A stretch of 64,000 nucleotides of DNA from Streptomyces aidingensis (GCF_900112355.1 NZ_FOLM01000005.1:124001-188000); one strand, 5' to 3'. Counted from the stretch's first letter, positions 42,878 to 52,094 are shown. Numbers and translations are program-made. Notes: a model not told the origin generated them from the sequence alone.

Positions 42878-44827
42878 CTACTTGAGCACCTCCAGGGTGC
42901 CGCCGTCGGCGAGCTCGGCGGTCAGCTCCACGGCGGCGCCCTCCTGCGCCGGGAGCACCAGCCGCCGCCCGGCCTCCGCGGGCGCTCCGTCCGCCTCCCC
43001 GGCGGGGCCGGTCCCGCCGGTGACCTCGCCCTCGGCCCGGATCGCGGTGACGCCCTCGCTGCCCGCGGCCAGGACGAACCACGCGCTCTCCGGCGACCGC
43101 CACAGCACTCCGCCCAGCACCTCGGGCGCCCGTGGCCCGCATGCCGCCGTGGACTCGGCGCGGCCGGTGACCGCGCCCGGCGAGCCGGCCGCCACCTCGC
43201 CGCCGGGCGGTGCCTGGAACTGTGTCATCGCCTGGGACCCGGCGCCGCGCCAGGTCTCCGCCCGGGTGCACACCCAGCTCGCCGTGCCCCCGCCGTCCGG
43301 CAGCGGCTGACGGGCGAACTCCCAGGAGTTCACCTCGCGCACCCCGCCGCCCGCCACGGACGGCAGATGACAGGCGGTGCGCGCCCAGACCTCCCGGCCG
43401 TCCTCCGGCAGCGGCTGCCCGGGGCCGGTCCGCGGGGAGCCGTAGGTGAGCAGCGCCGGGGTCAGCTCGCCCAGATCGGCCAGCACCAGCGGCGGCGCAC
43501 CGGACCCGCCGGACCCGCCACCGGAGGCGACGCGGGCGGCGGGGTCGGTGACCAGCTCCAGTACCGGGAAGTCCGTGCACTCCTGCCGCCCGGCCGGGGT
43601 GGCCATCGGGGCGGCGACGCCGTCCCGGTCCACCTCCAGCGGCTCGGCCTCGGTGTCCGGGGCGGTCAGATCGCCCAGCGCGGCCCCGGTCACCCAAGGG
43701 GCCAGCAGATACTGGACGGTGCCCTCGCCGCGGTGCAGCACCACCGCCGAGGCGCCGGCGGCCTGCGCGCCGTCCGTGCGTGCGAAGTCCAGCGCCGCCG
43801 CGCCGCCCGCCTCGGCGTAGCGCACCAGCCGGTGGCCGTCGTGCAGCAGCACCAGCGAGACGCCGTCCTGGGTGCCGGCGTAGAGCAGCTGGGGGGAGCC
43901 GGGCGGCGGGCCGGTGTGGCTGCCCGGGGTGGCCGAGACCTGCACATTGCCGCCCGGCGCGGACCAGGCGTCCAGCGCCCGGCCGAGCAGCTCGGTGTCC
44001 TCGGCGGCCGGGCCGCGCGCGGGCCAGACCGAGAAGTCCAGCCGGGCGGCGTCCTGCCAGGCGGCCGGTTCGGCGCGGGCCAGCAGGGCCGGATCGGCGG
44101 CCAGTTCGGCCGCGGTCTCGCCGCCGGCGCCGTCCGGCCGGGCCAGCACCATGCCGGCGAGCAGGGCGAGCAGCGTGGCACCCACCACCAGGCCGCCGCG
44201 GGTGAACTGGCGGCGGCGCAGCAGGTCGGCGGGGCGGGCGCGCAGCGAGCAGGGGTCGGGCACCTCGCCGGCGGGCAGCCGCTGGGCCGCCTGCACGGCG
44301 CCGCGCGCCTCGCTCTCGGTCAGCCCGGCGCCGCACAGCAGCTCCCGCACGGCGGGATCGGGCAGATTCTCCAGCCTGGCCAGCGCCCAGGCCGCGCGGG
44401 TCTGCGCGGAGGCGGCGGCCAGCGCCCGCTCGGTCGTCAGCTCCTCGCTGCCGCCGGAGGGCGGGAACACCCGCAGGCCCCAGACCTGCGGCAGCAGCGG
44501 GGCCGGCCGGTGCAGCCGGCCGATGCCGAGGCCCCCGAACGGGAACGGACGGCCCGCGGCGAGCGCGCCGCGCAGCACCTGCTGCCGGACATAGACGTAG
44601 CCGGGGTCGGTGCCCGGCTGTCCGGAGCCCCGCTGCACGGGGACGCCGGAGGCGCGGCGGCGGCGCCTGCCGCGCGGCAGCGCGCGCTGGGCGAGACCGT
44701 GGGCGGTGAGCACCCGGCGGTGCCGGCCGAGGGAGGGCGGCAGCACGAGGTAGCCGAGCCGGACCAGCCGGGGGTAGTGCTCGGCGATCGCCGCCTCGGC
44801 CTGCTCGACATCGACGGCGGCGGCCAT
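42878..44827 (-). CDS. sigma-factor-like/transmembrane hybrid protein of unknown function
   Basis: About 649 residues. The N-terminus AAAVDVEQAEAAIAEHYPRL VRLGYLVLP recalls region 2 of ECF sigma factors, and TRAAWALARLENLPDPAVRE with GAGLTESEARGAVQAAQRL recalls region 4, but both are degenerate and separated by about 100 residues. One membrane helix follows (GGLVVGATLLALLAGMVLA, near residue 220), then about 400 extracytoplasmic residues, Gly/Pro-rich with several Trp and four or so Cys. So it looks like a membrane-tethered protein derived from a sigma factor. ATG 44827 is chosen by the position of the domain; GTG 44887 is possible. Two-component genes follow downstream on the promoter side. 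Confidence 0.65.
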   Translation of the reverse strand: MAAAVDVEQAEAAIAEHYPRLVRLGYLVLPPSLGRHRRVLTAHGLAQRALPRGRRRRRASGVPVQRGSGQPGTDPGYVYVRQQVLRGALAAGRPFPFGGLGIGRLHRPAPLLPQVWGLRVFPPSGGSEELTTERALAAASAQTRAAWALARLENLPDPAVRELLCGAGLTESEARGAVQAAQRLPAGEVPDPCSLRARPADLLRRRQFTRGGLVVGATLLALLAGMVLARPDGAGGETAAELAADPALLARAEPAAWQDAARLDFSVWPARGPAAEDTELLGRALDAWSAPGGNVQVSATPGSHTGPPPGSPQLLYAGTQDGVSLVLLHDGHRLVRYAEAGGAAALDFARTDGAQAAGASAVVLHRGEGTVQYLLAPWVTGAALGDLTAPDTEAEPLEVDRDGVAAPMATPAGRQECTDFPVLELVTDPAARVASGGGSGGSGAPPLVLADLGELTPALLTYGSPRTGPGQPLPEDGREVWARTACHLPSVAGGGVREVNSWEFARQPLPDGGGTASWVCTRAETWRGAGSQAMTQFQAPPGGEVAAGSPGAVTGRAESTAACGPRAPEVLGGVLWRSPESAWFVLAAGSEGVTAIRAEGEVTGGTGPAGEADGAPAEAGRRLVLPAQEGAAVELTAELADGGTLEVLK

Positions 44828-44985
44828 GCTCGCCCGCCCGGCGGAACGGGGGGTGGTTGCCTGAGGAGAGGGGACATCTGTGCGCACGACTGCCAGAACG
44901 AGTCACCTACGCCCGCGGTTACCACTGACGGCGCTCCCTCACTCCCGCACGCCCCCTCGCGCCACTGTGCGCCGCGGCCGGGTGT

Positions 44986-45633
44986 TCAGCGTCGTCCGAG
45001 ATAGGCGAGGACCGCGAGGACGCGGCGGTTGTCGTCGTCGGACGGCGGCAGGCCCAGCTTGGTGAAGATGTTGGAGGTGTGCTTGGCGATGGCCCGTTCC
45101 GTCACCACCAGGCGGGCCGCGATGGCCGCGTTGCTGCGCCCCTGCGCCATCAGCTCCAGCACCTCCAGCTCGCGCGGGGTGAGCCGCTCCAGCGGCGAGC
45201 CCCCGGTGTGCCGGGCCAGCAACTGCTGGATCACCTGCGGGTCCATCGCCGTGCCGCCGCCCGCCACCCGCCGCACCGCGTCCACGAACTGCTCGGCGTC
45301 GAAGACCCGGTCCTTGAGCAGATAGCCCACCCCGCCGCTGCCGTCCGCCAGCAGCTCCCGGGCGTAGAGCTGTTCCACATGCTGGGAGAGGACCAGCACC
45401 GGCAGGCCCGGCCGCTCCCGGCGGGCCCGCAGCGCGACCTGGAGCCCCTCGTCGCTGAACGACGGCGGGAGCCGGACGTCGACCACCGCCACGTCCGGCC
45501 GGAGCCGGGTCAGTGCCTCGGCCAGCTCGGGCCCGCTCTCCACGGCCGCGGCGATCTCGAAGCCGTGCGCCCGGAGCAGCCGGACCAGACCGTCCCGCAG
45601 CAGGAAGAGATCCTCGGCCAGCACCACACGCAT
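44986..45633 (-). CDS. NarL/LuxR-type response regulator
   Basis: 215 residues. Receiver: VVLAEDLFLLRDGL (acid pocket E-D), VAVVDVRLPP (phosphoacceptor Asp), LSQHVEQLYARELL, and GYLLKDRV (Lys). C-terminal HTH: RLTPRELEVLELMAQGRSNA and VTERAIAKHTSNIFTKLGL. Directly downstream of the kinase gene (47-nt gap), so the two form one system. The Leu-Ser-Gln switch region (LSQHVEQLYA) is the subtype common in actinobacterial regulators of this class. Target unknown. Confidence 0.92.
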   Translation of the reverse strand: MRVVLAEDLFLLRDGLVRLLRAHGFEIAAAVESGPELAEALTRLRPDVAVVDVRLPPSFSDEGLQVALRARRERPGLPVLVLSQHVEQLYARELLADGSGGVGYLLKDRVFDAEQFVDAVRRVAGGGTAMDPQVIQQLLARHTGGSPLERLTPRELEVLELMAQGRSNAAIAARLVVTERAIAKHTSNIFTKLGLPPSDDDNRRVLAVLAYLGRR

Positions 45634-45680
45634 GGCGGCAGCCTACGGGAGCGGCCGGCCGGGCCGGACCCCAGGGCGCG

Positions 45681-47006
45681 TCACCCGGCCGGATCGCAGG
45701 GGATCTCCATGGTGACCACGGTCGGGCCGCCCGCCGGGCTGCTGACCGCGAGGATGCCGTCGAAGGCCCCCAGCCGCCGCTCGATCCCGGCCAGCCCGGT
45801 GCCGCCCCGGGGGTCGGCGCCGCCGCGCCCGTCGTCGGTGACGGTGATCCGCAGCATGCGGTCCCCGGCCCGGTAGCCGGCCTCCAGCCAGATCCGCTGC
45901 GCCCCGGAGTGCTTGGCGGCGTTGGTCAGTGCCTCGCCGGCCGCGAAGTAGGCGGCCGACTCCACCGGCGCCGCGAACCGGCCCGGCAGCGACACCTCGG
46001 TCTCCACCGGCATCGGCAGGCGCAGCGCCAGCGCCCGTACGGCATCGCCCAGGCCGCGTTCGGCCAGCACCGGAGGATGGATGCCGCGCACCAGGTCGCG
46101 CAGCTCGTTGAGGGTCTCGGCGGAGTTCTCCCGCAGTTCGGCCACCAGCTTGCGGGCCTGCTCCGGGTCCCGGGCGATCAGCGCCTCCACCGTGCCCAGG
46201 TTCATGCCCATGGCCACCAGCCGGGCCTGGGCGCCGTCGTGCAGATCCCGCTCGATGCGGCGCAGTTCGGCGGCGGAGGTGTCCAGGGCGTCGTGCCGGG
46301 TCTCGGTCAGGTGCTCCACCCGCCGGGTGAGGGCCTGCTTGACGGAGATGCCCAGCAGCAGCCGGGTGGTGGTGAAGTGGGTGCGGACCAGGGTCGGGCC
46401 GAAGCGCAGCGCCAGCCCGATCCAGAGCAGGCCCAGCAGGGCCGCGAGATTGGCGGTGGCCTGCGAGTCCACCGGGACGAACGCGTACCAGTAGCTGCCG
46501 GTCGCGTCGCTGATCGGCTCCCACAGGCCGACGGCCAGCAGGATGCCGAAGAGCCCGTCGGCCAGCAGGCCCAGCGGCAGCACGGCGAGGCAGAAGCCGG
46601 CGGTGGCGTCCAGCAGCAGCCATTCCAGGTCGCGCCAGGTGGCCGGGGAGCGCAGCAGGTCCAGGGTGCGCACCGGATTCCCGGCCAGGCCCGCCCTGGC
46701 GGGCTGTTCCGGCGGGTATCCGGACCGGATGGCGACGCCGTACCAGTCCCGGGCCAGCCGCCGCCGGTGCGCGGCGTGCGCGCGGACCAGGCCGAGCACC
46801 CAGGGGGTGGTGTACAGGCCGATGCCCACGGTGGCCAGGGCGATCGACACCACGGCGACGATGAAGAGGAAGAGGGAGACCACCAGGCTGAGGACGCTGA
46901 GCACCGCGCCCTGGCCGGCGGCCCGCATGGCGGCCCGGATCCGGGCCCCGTGGTGCCGGCCGCCGTCCCGCTCCCGGTCCCGTTGCCGGTGTTCGGTATC
47001 GCTCAT
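45681..47006 (-). CDS. sensor histidine kinase with putative-sensor membrane domain
   Basis: 441 residues. N-terminal membrane sensor domain of the putative-sensor family (SVLSLVVSLFLFIVAVVSIA, LGLLWIGLALRFGP), then HisKA_3: RRIERDLHDGAQARLVAMGM with the phosphorylated His. HATPase: GEALTNAAKHSGA (N box), VTDDGRGG (G1), GTGLAGIERR (G2). GGGAGG lies 9 nt before ATG 47006. Partner of the regulator downstream. Signal unknown; the sensor is buried in the membrane. Confidence 0.92.
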   Translation of the reverse strand: MSDTEHRQRDRERDGGRHHGARIRAAMRAAGQGAVLSVLSLVVSLFLFIVAVVSIALATVGIGLYTTPWVLGLVRAHAAHRRRLARDWYGVAIRSGYPPEQPARAGLAGNPVRTLDLLRSPATWRDLEWLLLDATAGFCLAVLPLGLLADGLFGILLAVGLWEPISDATGSYWYAFVPVDSQATANLAALLGLLWIGLALRFGPTLVRTHFTTTRLLLGISVKQALTRRVEHLTETRHDALDTSAAELRRIERDLHDGAQARLVAMGMNLGTVEALIARDPEQARKLVAELRENSAETLNELRDLVRGIHPPVLAERGLGDAVRALALRLPMPVETEVSLPGRFAAPVESAAYFAAGEALTNAAKHSGAQRIWLEAGYRAGDRMLRITVTDDGRGGADPRGGTGLAGIERRLGAFDGILAVSSPAGGPTVVTMEIPCDPAG

Positions 47007-47151
47007 GGTGCTGGCCCTCCCGTGCCCGCCGGCTGACCCGGCACTGCGGTCAGTCTGCCGGGCACCGGCGGCGGCGGTCACTCCGCCCTTGCCCCCGGTC
47101 ACGGGTGGAGCTGGGTACACCTCCGGCTCCGCACCGCACCCAGGACCGCGC

Positions 47152-47195
47152 ACACCGAAGGCGCCTGCCCGGGAAGCGGCAGGCGCCTTCGGTGT
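47152..47195 (-). terminator. glnII terminator
   Basis: ACACCGAAGGCGCCTGCC and GGCAGGCGCCTTCGGTGT, 18 bp perfect with an 8-nt loop: the most stable simple hairpin in the window, 108 nt downstream of the glnII stop. Confidence 0.9.
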
Positions 47196-47303
47196 CTCCC
47201 CGGAACGGCGCCGAGCTGCGGAACGCGTCCGGGGAGACGTATGGATCGGGCCTTCCCCGCCGTCAGGCGACGACGCCGGGGAGTGGCCGGTCGCGGGGAG
47301 GGC

Positions 47304-48323
47304 TCAGACCAGGCCGGCCGTCTCCAGCTCGGTGCAGACGGTGTCCACCATCACCCGGGTGACGACATAGGGGTCGCAGTTGGCGTTCGGCCGGCGGTCC
47401 TCGATGTAGCCCTTCTTGTCCCGCTCCACCTGCCACGGGATGCGGACCGAGGCGCCGCGGTCGGAGACGCCGTAGCTGTACTCGCTCCAGGGCGCGGTCT
47501 CGTGCAGACCGGTGAGCCGGTCCTCGACGCCCGCCCCGTAGTTCTTCACATGCTCCAGCGGCTTGCCGTCCTTGCCCAGGGACTCACAGGCGGCGACGAT
47601 CGCGTCGTAGTTCTCGCGCATCGCCTTGGTGGAGAAGTTGGTGTGCGCGCCGGCGCCGTTCCAGTCGCCCTTGACCGGCTTGGGGTCGAGGGTGGCGGAG
47701 ACGCCGAAGTCCTCGGCGGTGCGGTAGAGCAGCCAGCGGGCCACCCAGAGCTGGTCGGCGACCTCCAGCGGGGAGAGCGGGCCGACCTGGAACTCCCACT
47801 GGCCGGGCATGACCTCGGCGTTGATGCCGGAGACGCCGATGCCGGCGGCCAGGCAGTTGTCGAGGTGGGCCTCGACGATGTCGCGGCCGTGGATCTCGTC
47901 GTCACCCACGCCGCAGTAGTAGCCGCCCTGCGGGGCCGGGAAGCCGCCCTCGGGGAAGCCGAGCGGCCGATTGCCTACAAAGAAGGTGTATTCCTGCTCG
48001 ATGCCGAAGATGGGCTGCTGTGCGGCGAAACGTTCCGCCACCGGGCGGAGCCGCGCCCGGGTGTTGGAGACGTGCGGGGTGCCGTCGGTGTTGTAGACCT
48101 CGCAGAGCACCAGCAGGTTGTCGCCGCCGCGCAGGGGGTCCTTGAAGGTGGCCACCGGCTGGAGGACGCAGTCCGAGGCGTGCCCCTCGGCCTGGTTGGT
48201 GCTGGAGCCGTCGAAACCCCAGACCGGCGGTTCGGCGCCGTCCGCGAGGATCTTGGTCTTCGAGCGCAGCTTGGCGGTCGGCGACGTGCCGTCGATCCAG
48301 ATGTACTCGGCCTTGTAGCTCAC
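47304..48323 (-). CDS. glnII: glutamine synthetase type II (eukaryotic-like)
   Basis: 339 residues. AEYIWIDGTSPTAKLRSKTK, PPVWGFDGSSTNQAEG, GIEQEYTF, GINAEVMPGQWEFQ and GAGAHTNFSTKAMR are GSII signatures. It catalyses ammonium assimilation into glutamine as an octo/decameric, heat-labile enzyme not controlled by adenylylation. GTG 48323 follows GGAGGGC. A complete four-element GlnR box array lies 60-100 nt upstream, so it should be induced under nitrogen limitation by GlnR. Monocistronic by context (strong terminator downstream; divergent oxidoreductase upstream). Confidence 0.96.
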   Translation of the reverse strand: MSYKAEYIWIDGTSPTAKLRSKTKILADGAEPPVWGFDGSSTNQAEGHASDCVLQPVATFKDPLRGGDNLLVLCEVYNTDGTPHVSNTRARLRPVAERFAAQQPIFGIEQEYTFFVGNRPLGFPEGGFPAPQGGYYCGVGDDEIHGRDIVEAHLDNCLAAGIGVSGINAEVMPGQWEFQVGPLSPLEVADQLWVARWLLYRTAEDFGVSATLDPKPVKGDWNGAGAHTNFSTKAMRENYDAIVAACESLGKDGKPLEHVKNYGAGVEDRLTGLHETAPWSEYSYGVSDRGASVRIPWQVERDKKGYIEDRRPNANCDPYVVTRVMVDTVCTELETAGLV

Positions 48324-48385
48324 GGGTGTGCCCTCCGAAGGAATCCTCGCGTGCGGTTACGCTGCGGTCAGCGTCGCCAGCGGCG

Positions 48386-48423
48386 ATTTCACCGGCATTG
48401 CCCGGCTGTTAAGCAGATGTGAA
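48386..48423 (-). promoter_or_regulatory. GlnR box array upstream of glnII
   Basis: Read on the minus strand: TTCAC-N6-TTAAC-N6-GCAAT-N6-GAAAT, positions 48423 to 48386. The 5-6-5-6-5-6-5 spacing fits two adjacent gTnAC-N6-GaAAC GlnR sites exactly, although bases vary. Confidence 0.65.
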
Positions 48424-48521
48424 CTGCTGGGCGGCGGGTTTCACGGCCCGGCGGTGAGGCCGCGGACGACGCAGACGACAGACGACGCAGACGGACGACG
48501 AGGACAGCGAGGAGAATGGTC

Positions 48522-49415
48522 ATGCGCTTCGGCTTGTTCGGTACCGGCCCCTGGGCCCGGCGGATTCACGGCCCGGCCCTGGCCGCTCACCCGGAGGCCG
48601 AACTGGTGGGGGTGTGGGGCCGCCGCCCGGAGGCCGCCGCCGAACTCGCCGCCGGTCTGGCCACCCGTCCCTACCCGGACGCGGACGCCCTCTTCGCGGA
48701 CTGCGACGCGGTGGCCATCGCCCTCCCGCCCGACATCCAGGCGCCGCTCGCGGTGCGCGCCGCCCGGGCCGGCCGCCATCTGCTGCTGGACAAGCCGCTG
48801 GGCACCACCCCGGCCGCGGCCCGGGAGGTGGCCGACGCGGTGGCCGCGGCCCAGGTGGCCTCGGTGGTCTTCTTCACGCTCCGCTTCACCGCCGTCTCCT
48901 CGGCCTGGATCGAGCGCCAGGCCGCGGCCGGCGGCTGGCTGGCCGGGCGGGCCGTCTGGCTCTCCTCCGTCTTCGGCGGCGCCGAGAGCCCGTATGCGGC
49001 CTCGGCCTGGCGGCGCGAGAAGGGCGCCCTGTGGGATGTCGGGCCGCATGCGCTGTCCGTCCTGCTGCCCGTGCTGGGCGACATCACCGGGCCGGACGAC
49101 GGACTGCGCGCGCTGGCCGGTCCAGGCGACACCGTCCATCTGCTGCTCCGCCACACCTCAGGCGCCGGCAGCACCGTCTCGGTGAGCCACACCATGCCCC
49201 CGGCCGCCTCCACCGTCGCCGCCGAACTGCACGGCGTCGAGGGGATCTCCACGCTGCCCGCCCGGGAGGACAACGAGGTGCTGCCCGCCTACGGCCGCGC
49301 GGTCGACGCGCTGCTCGCCACCGTGGAGACCGGCGAGCCGCACCCCTGCGACGTGCGCTTCGCCGCCCGCGTCACCGAGATCCTGGCCGCCGCCGAGGCC
49401 GCCCTCGGCCGCTGA
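48522..49415 (+). CDS. Gfo/Idh/MocA family oxidoreductase
   Basis: 297 residues. FGLFGTGPWARRIHGPAL is the NAD(P) motif; DAVAIALPPDIQAPLAVRA and GRHLLLDKPLGTT (the conserved EKP-type lysine, here DKP) follow; the C-terminal beta-sheet domain contains WRREKGALWDVGPHAL with the catalytic-type Asp-x3-His. ATG 48522 is chosen because GAGGAG lies 7 nt upstream; ATG 48516 is too close to it. Divergent from glnII across the GlnR box, so nitrogen control is possible but not shown. Substrate unknown (sugar or inositol derivative in the family). Confidence 0.85.
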   Translation: MRFGLFGTGPWARRIHGPALAAHPEAELVGVWGRRPEAAAELAAGLATRPYPDADALFADCDAVAIALPPDIQAPLAVRAARAGRHLLLDKPLGTTPAAAREVADAVAAAQVASVVFFTLRFTAVSSAWIERQAAAGGWLAGRAVWLSSVFGGAESPYAASAWRREKGALWDVGPHALSVLLPVLGDITGPDDGLRALAGPGDTVHLLLRHTSGAGSTVSVSHTMPPAASTVAAELHGVEGISTLPAREDNEVLPAYGRAVDALLATVETGEPHPCDVRFAARVTEILAAAEAALGR

Positions 49416-49551
49416 GCACACCCGCACTCCGGTGCCCCCGGTGTCCCGGTGCCCGGGAGCCCGGGCCCCGCACGGCGGACATCCTCCGTCCGCCCGCACG
49501 GGACCCGGGCCCCGGCTGCCTACCGCACGGCGGCCCCCGTCGGCCGCCCCC

Positions 49552-49998
49552 TCACCACCAGCCCTGGTACACGCCCAGGTTGCAGTCCTTCAGCCGCACT
49601 CCCTGGGAGACGCTGCCGTCCAGGCACTTCCCGGACTGGTAGTGCACGATGTCGCCGTTGTCCGCGGGGTACCACTGCTGGTAGGAGCCCCCGTTGCAGT
49701 TCTTCAGCCGCACTCCCTGGGAGACGCTGCCGTCCAGGCACTTCCCGGACTGGTAGTGCTTGATCTGGCCGTAGTAGCCGCCGAACTTGGTCCAGGTCTG
49801 GTGGGAACCGCCGTTGCAGGAGTTGAGCCGCACTCCCTGGGAGACGCTGCCGTCCAGGCACTGGTCGGAGTAGGCCAGGATGTGCCAGTTTCCCCAGTAG
49901 GCCGCCTGGGCCGGCGCGGCGGTCACGGCGGTCATGGCCAGCACCGCGGCCGTCCCGCCGGCCAGCGCTGCCGCCCGGGACCAGGCACGCTTGATCAT
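49552..49998 (-). CDS. secreted ricin-B-type lectin, single domain with near-identical repeats
   Basis: 148 residues. Sec signal ending near TAAPAQA, mature about 115 residues. Three repeats each contain CLDGSVSQGVRL followed by CNGG(S)..QW, the (QxW)3 beta-trefoil lectin pattern. At DNA level the repeat core is almost identical in all three copies (cores at about 49591, 49705 and 49825, that is 114 and 120 nt apart), so it was recently duplicated or is kept uniform by conversion. No catalytic domain attached. GGAGAGATTCCG precedes ATG 49998. Probably binds galactose- or xylose-type polysaccharide outside the cell. Confidence 0.82.
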   Translation of the reverse strand: MIKRAWSRAAALAGGTAAVLAMTAVTAAPAQAAYWGNWHILAYSDQCLDGSVSQGVRLNSCNGGSHQTWTKFGGYYGQIKHYQSGKCLDGSVSQGVRLKNCNGGSYQQWYPADNGDIVHYQSGKCLDGSVSQGVRLKDCNLGVYQGWW

Positions 49999-50223
49999 CG
50001 GAATCTCTCCTCACGATCGCCGGGTGGTTCGGTGCGCGGCGGGCCGCGGTGATCGTCCGGCCCCGCCGCGTCACCGCAACCTACGGCCGGTGCCCCGGGC
50101 GGCGCGTCCCGCGCCGGTCTGAACTCCCGGCCAGCCCCGCGCGGTAGCCCGCGGCGCGGTACAACTCCTGTGGTACCGCGGGAGTCTGATGTCCGCCGCC
50201 GGGGCCACCGCTACGCTGCCGCG

Positions 50224-51438
50224 ATGCGGATACCTCCTCTTGCCGCCGACGCGCTGATCGCGGCGGCGCTGTGCGGGGTGGCGCTGCTGCTCGGTCCGGA
50301 GGCCGCGCGCCAGGGGCGGGTCCCGCTGGACGCCACCGCCTACGCGCTGGTGGTCCTGGTCCATCTGCCGCTGGTGCTGCGCGGCCGGGCCCCGGTGGTG
50401 ATCTGCTGTGTGGTGCATGCGAACTGGCTGGTGTTCATCACCGCCGGTTACTGGCCCGTGGTGTGCTCCTTCGGGCCCATGCTGGCGGTCTACACCGTCG
50501 CCTCCCTGCGCCCGTCGCGGATCTCCGTGCCCTGCGCCGTGCTGCTGGGCGCGACCTGGATCTACTCCGGCGTGGCCGGCCACGCCGACGGACTGCCGGC
50601 CGTCGCCGGCCAGGCGGTCGTCTATCCGGCGGTGCTGTGGCGGTTCGGCGTCGTCGCCCGCCGCTCCGCCGAGCTGACCCGCAGGCTGCGCCGGGAACAG
50701 GCCGAGCGGGCGCGGCGCGCGGTGGCCGAGGAACGCGGCCGGATCGCCCGCGAACTGCACGACGTGGTGGCCCACCACATGTCGGTGATATCGGTGCAGA
50801 CCGGGCTGGCCCGGTTCGTCTTCGACACCGACCCCCCGACCGCGCGCACCGCGCTGGACACCATCGGCGCCACCGGCAAGGAAGCCCTGGAGGAACTGCG
50901 CCGCATGCTCGCGGTGCTGCGTGCCGACGACGGCGACGACAACGGCGCCAGCGGCGACAACGGCGACAACGGCGACAACAACGACAACGGCAGCGGCGGC
51001 GCTCCCGGCAGCCCGATGCCGGGCCTGGCCCGGCTGGAGGAGATGGCGGAACGCGTCCGTGCCGCCGGTGTCCCCGTCACCCTGACCGTCGAGGGCACCC
51101 CGCGCCCGCTGGCCCCCGGCGTCGATCTGTGCGCATACCGGGTGATACAGGAGGCGCTCACCAATGTGCTCCGGCACGCACCCGGCGCCCGCGCCGAGGT
51201 GCGGCTGGAGTACCGGCCGCACCACCTGACGGTTTCGGTCACGGACAACGGGCAGGAGGTGATTCTGGACAGACTGCACACCGGTGGCGGACACGGCTTG
51301 ATTGGCATGCGCGAACGGGCCAAGCTCTATGGCGGCCGGATCAGCATCGGCCCGCGGGAGGAAGGCGGATTCGCCGTACGGCTGATCCTGCCGACGTCCG
51401 CGCGGGGCGCAGCCGGGGGGGATGACGCTGCCACATGA
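50224..51438 (+). CDS. sensor histidine kinase (HisKA_3 type)
   Basis: 404 residues. Four to five N-terminal helices (ADALIAAALCGVALLL, YALVVLVHLPLVL, SFGPMLAVYTVASL), then RIARELHDVVAHHMSVISVQ (phosphorylation site), a Gly/Asp/Asn repeat insert (GDNGDNGDNNDNG) and HATPase with YRVIQEALTNVLRHAPG, VTDNG and GHGLIGMRERA. ATG 50224 has no ribosome site, but TACGCT ends 8 nt upstream, so a leaderless transcript is likely. The stop overlaps the regulator start (ATGA). Confidence 0.92.
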   Translation: MRIPPLAADALIAAALCGVALLLGPEAARQGRVPLDATAYALVVLVHLPLVLRGRAPVVICCVVHANWLVFITAGYWPVVCSFGPMLAVYTVASLRPSRISVPCAVLLGATWIYSGVAGHADGLPAVAGQAVVYPAVLWRFGVVARRSAELTRRLRREQAERARRAVAEERGRIARELHDVVAHHMSVISVQTGLARFVFDTDPPTARTALDTIGATGKEALEELRRMLAVLRADDGDDNGASGDNGDNGDNNDNGSGGAPGSPMPGLARLEEMAERVRAAGVPVTLTVEGTPRPLAPGVDLCAYRVIQEALTNVLRHAPGARAEVRLEYRPHHLTVSVTDNGQEVILDRLHTGGGHGLIGMRERAKLYGGRISIGPREEGGFAVRLILPTSARGAAGGDDAAT

Positions 51439-52094
51439 CCACGGTGCTCGTCGTCGACGACCAGTATCTCGTCCGGGCCGGACTGGTCGGCCTGCTCCGG
51501 GCGGCGCCGGGCATCGAGGTGGCCGGCGAGGCGGGCGACGGCGCGGAGGCCGTGGCGCTCGCGGCCGGGACCGCCCCCGACGTCATCCTGATGGATGTGC
51601 GGATGCCCGGGATGAACGGCATCGAGGCCACCGAACGCATCCTGGCCGGGGCCGCCGCCCCCGCGCCCCGGATCCTGGTGCTGACCACCTTCGACCTCGA
51701 CGAGTACGTGTACGGGGCGCTGCGCGCCGGGGCCTCCGGGTTCCTGCTGAAGGACTCCGGCCCGGAACGGCTGCTCGCCGCGGTGGCCGCGGTCGCGGTC
51801 GGCGACACGCTGTTCGCGCCCAGCGTCACCCGCCGTCTGATCGAGGCCTACACCCGGCAGCGCGGTGCCGGCCGGCACTCCCCGGATCTGGGCGCGCTGA
51901 CCGCCCGCGAAGTGGAGGTGCTGAGACTGACCGCCCGCGGCCTGAGCAACCCGGAGATCGCCGAGCGGCTGTACATCAGCGAAGCCACCGTGAAGACACA
52001 CCTCAACCGCACCATGACCAAGCTCGGTCTGGGCAGCAGGGCACAGGCGGTGGTGGTGGCCTACGAGACCGGGCTGGTGACCCCGGGCGGATAG
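51435..52094 (+). CDS. NarL/LuxR-type response regulator
   Basis: 219 residues. VLVVDDQYLVRAGL, DVILMDVRMPGMNG (phosphoacceptor), LTTFDLDEYVY and GFLLKDSGPERL are a complete receiver; HTH LTAREVEVLRLTARGLSNPE and YISEATVKTHLNRTMTKLGL. Coupled to the kinase gene by a 4-nt overlap. Ends at an 11-bp hairpin shared with the polyketide-side methyltransferase gene. No evidence that it controls the polyketide cluster next door. Confidence 0.92.
   Translation: MTTVLVVDDQYLVRAGLVGLLRAAPGIEVAGEAGDGAEAVALAAGTAPDVILMDVRMPGMNGIEATERILAGAAAPAPRILVLTTFDLDEYVYGALRAGASGFLLKDSGPERLLAAVAAVAVGDTLFAPSVTRRLIEAYTRQRGAGRHSPDLGALTAREVEVLRLTARGLSNPEIAERLYISEATVKTHLNRTMTKLGLGSRAQAVVVAYETGLVTPGG

Noticed and set aside
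47006..47153. N-terminal extension of the histidine kinase to 47153
   Set aside because: Extra residues are low-complexity, and GGGAGG before ATG 47006 gives a better start.
49591..49880. Lectin gene repeats as CRISPR or integrated short element
   Set aside because: Repeats are in frame inside a coding sequence with a signal peptide and match trefoil periodicity.
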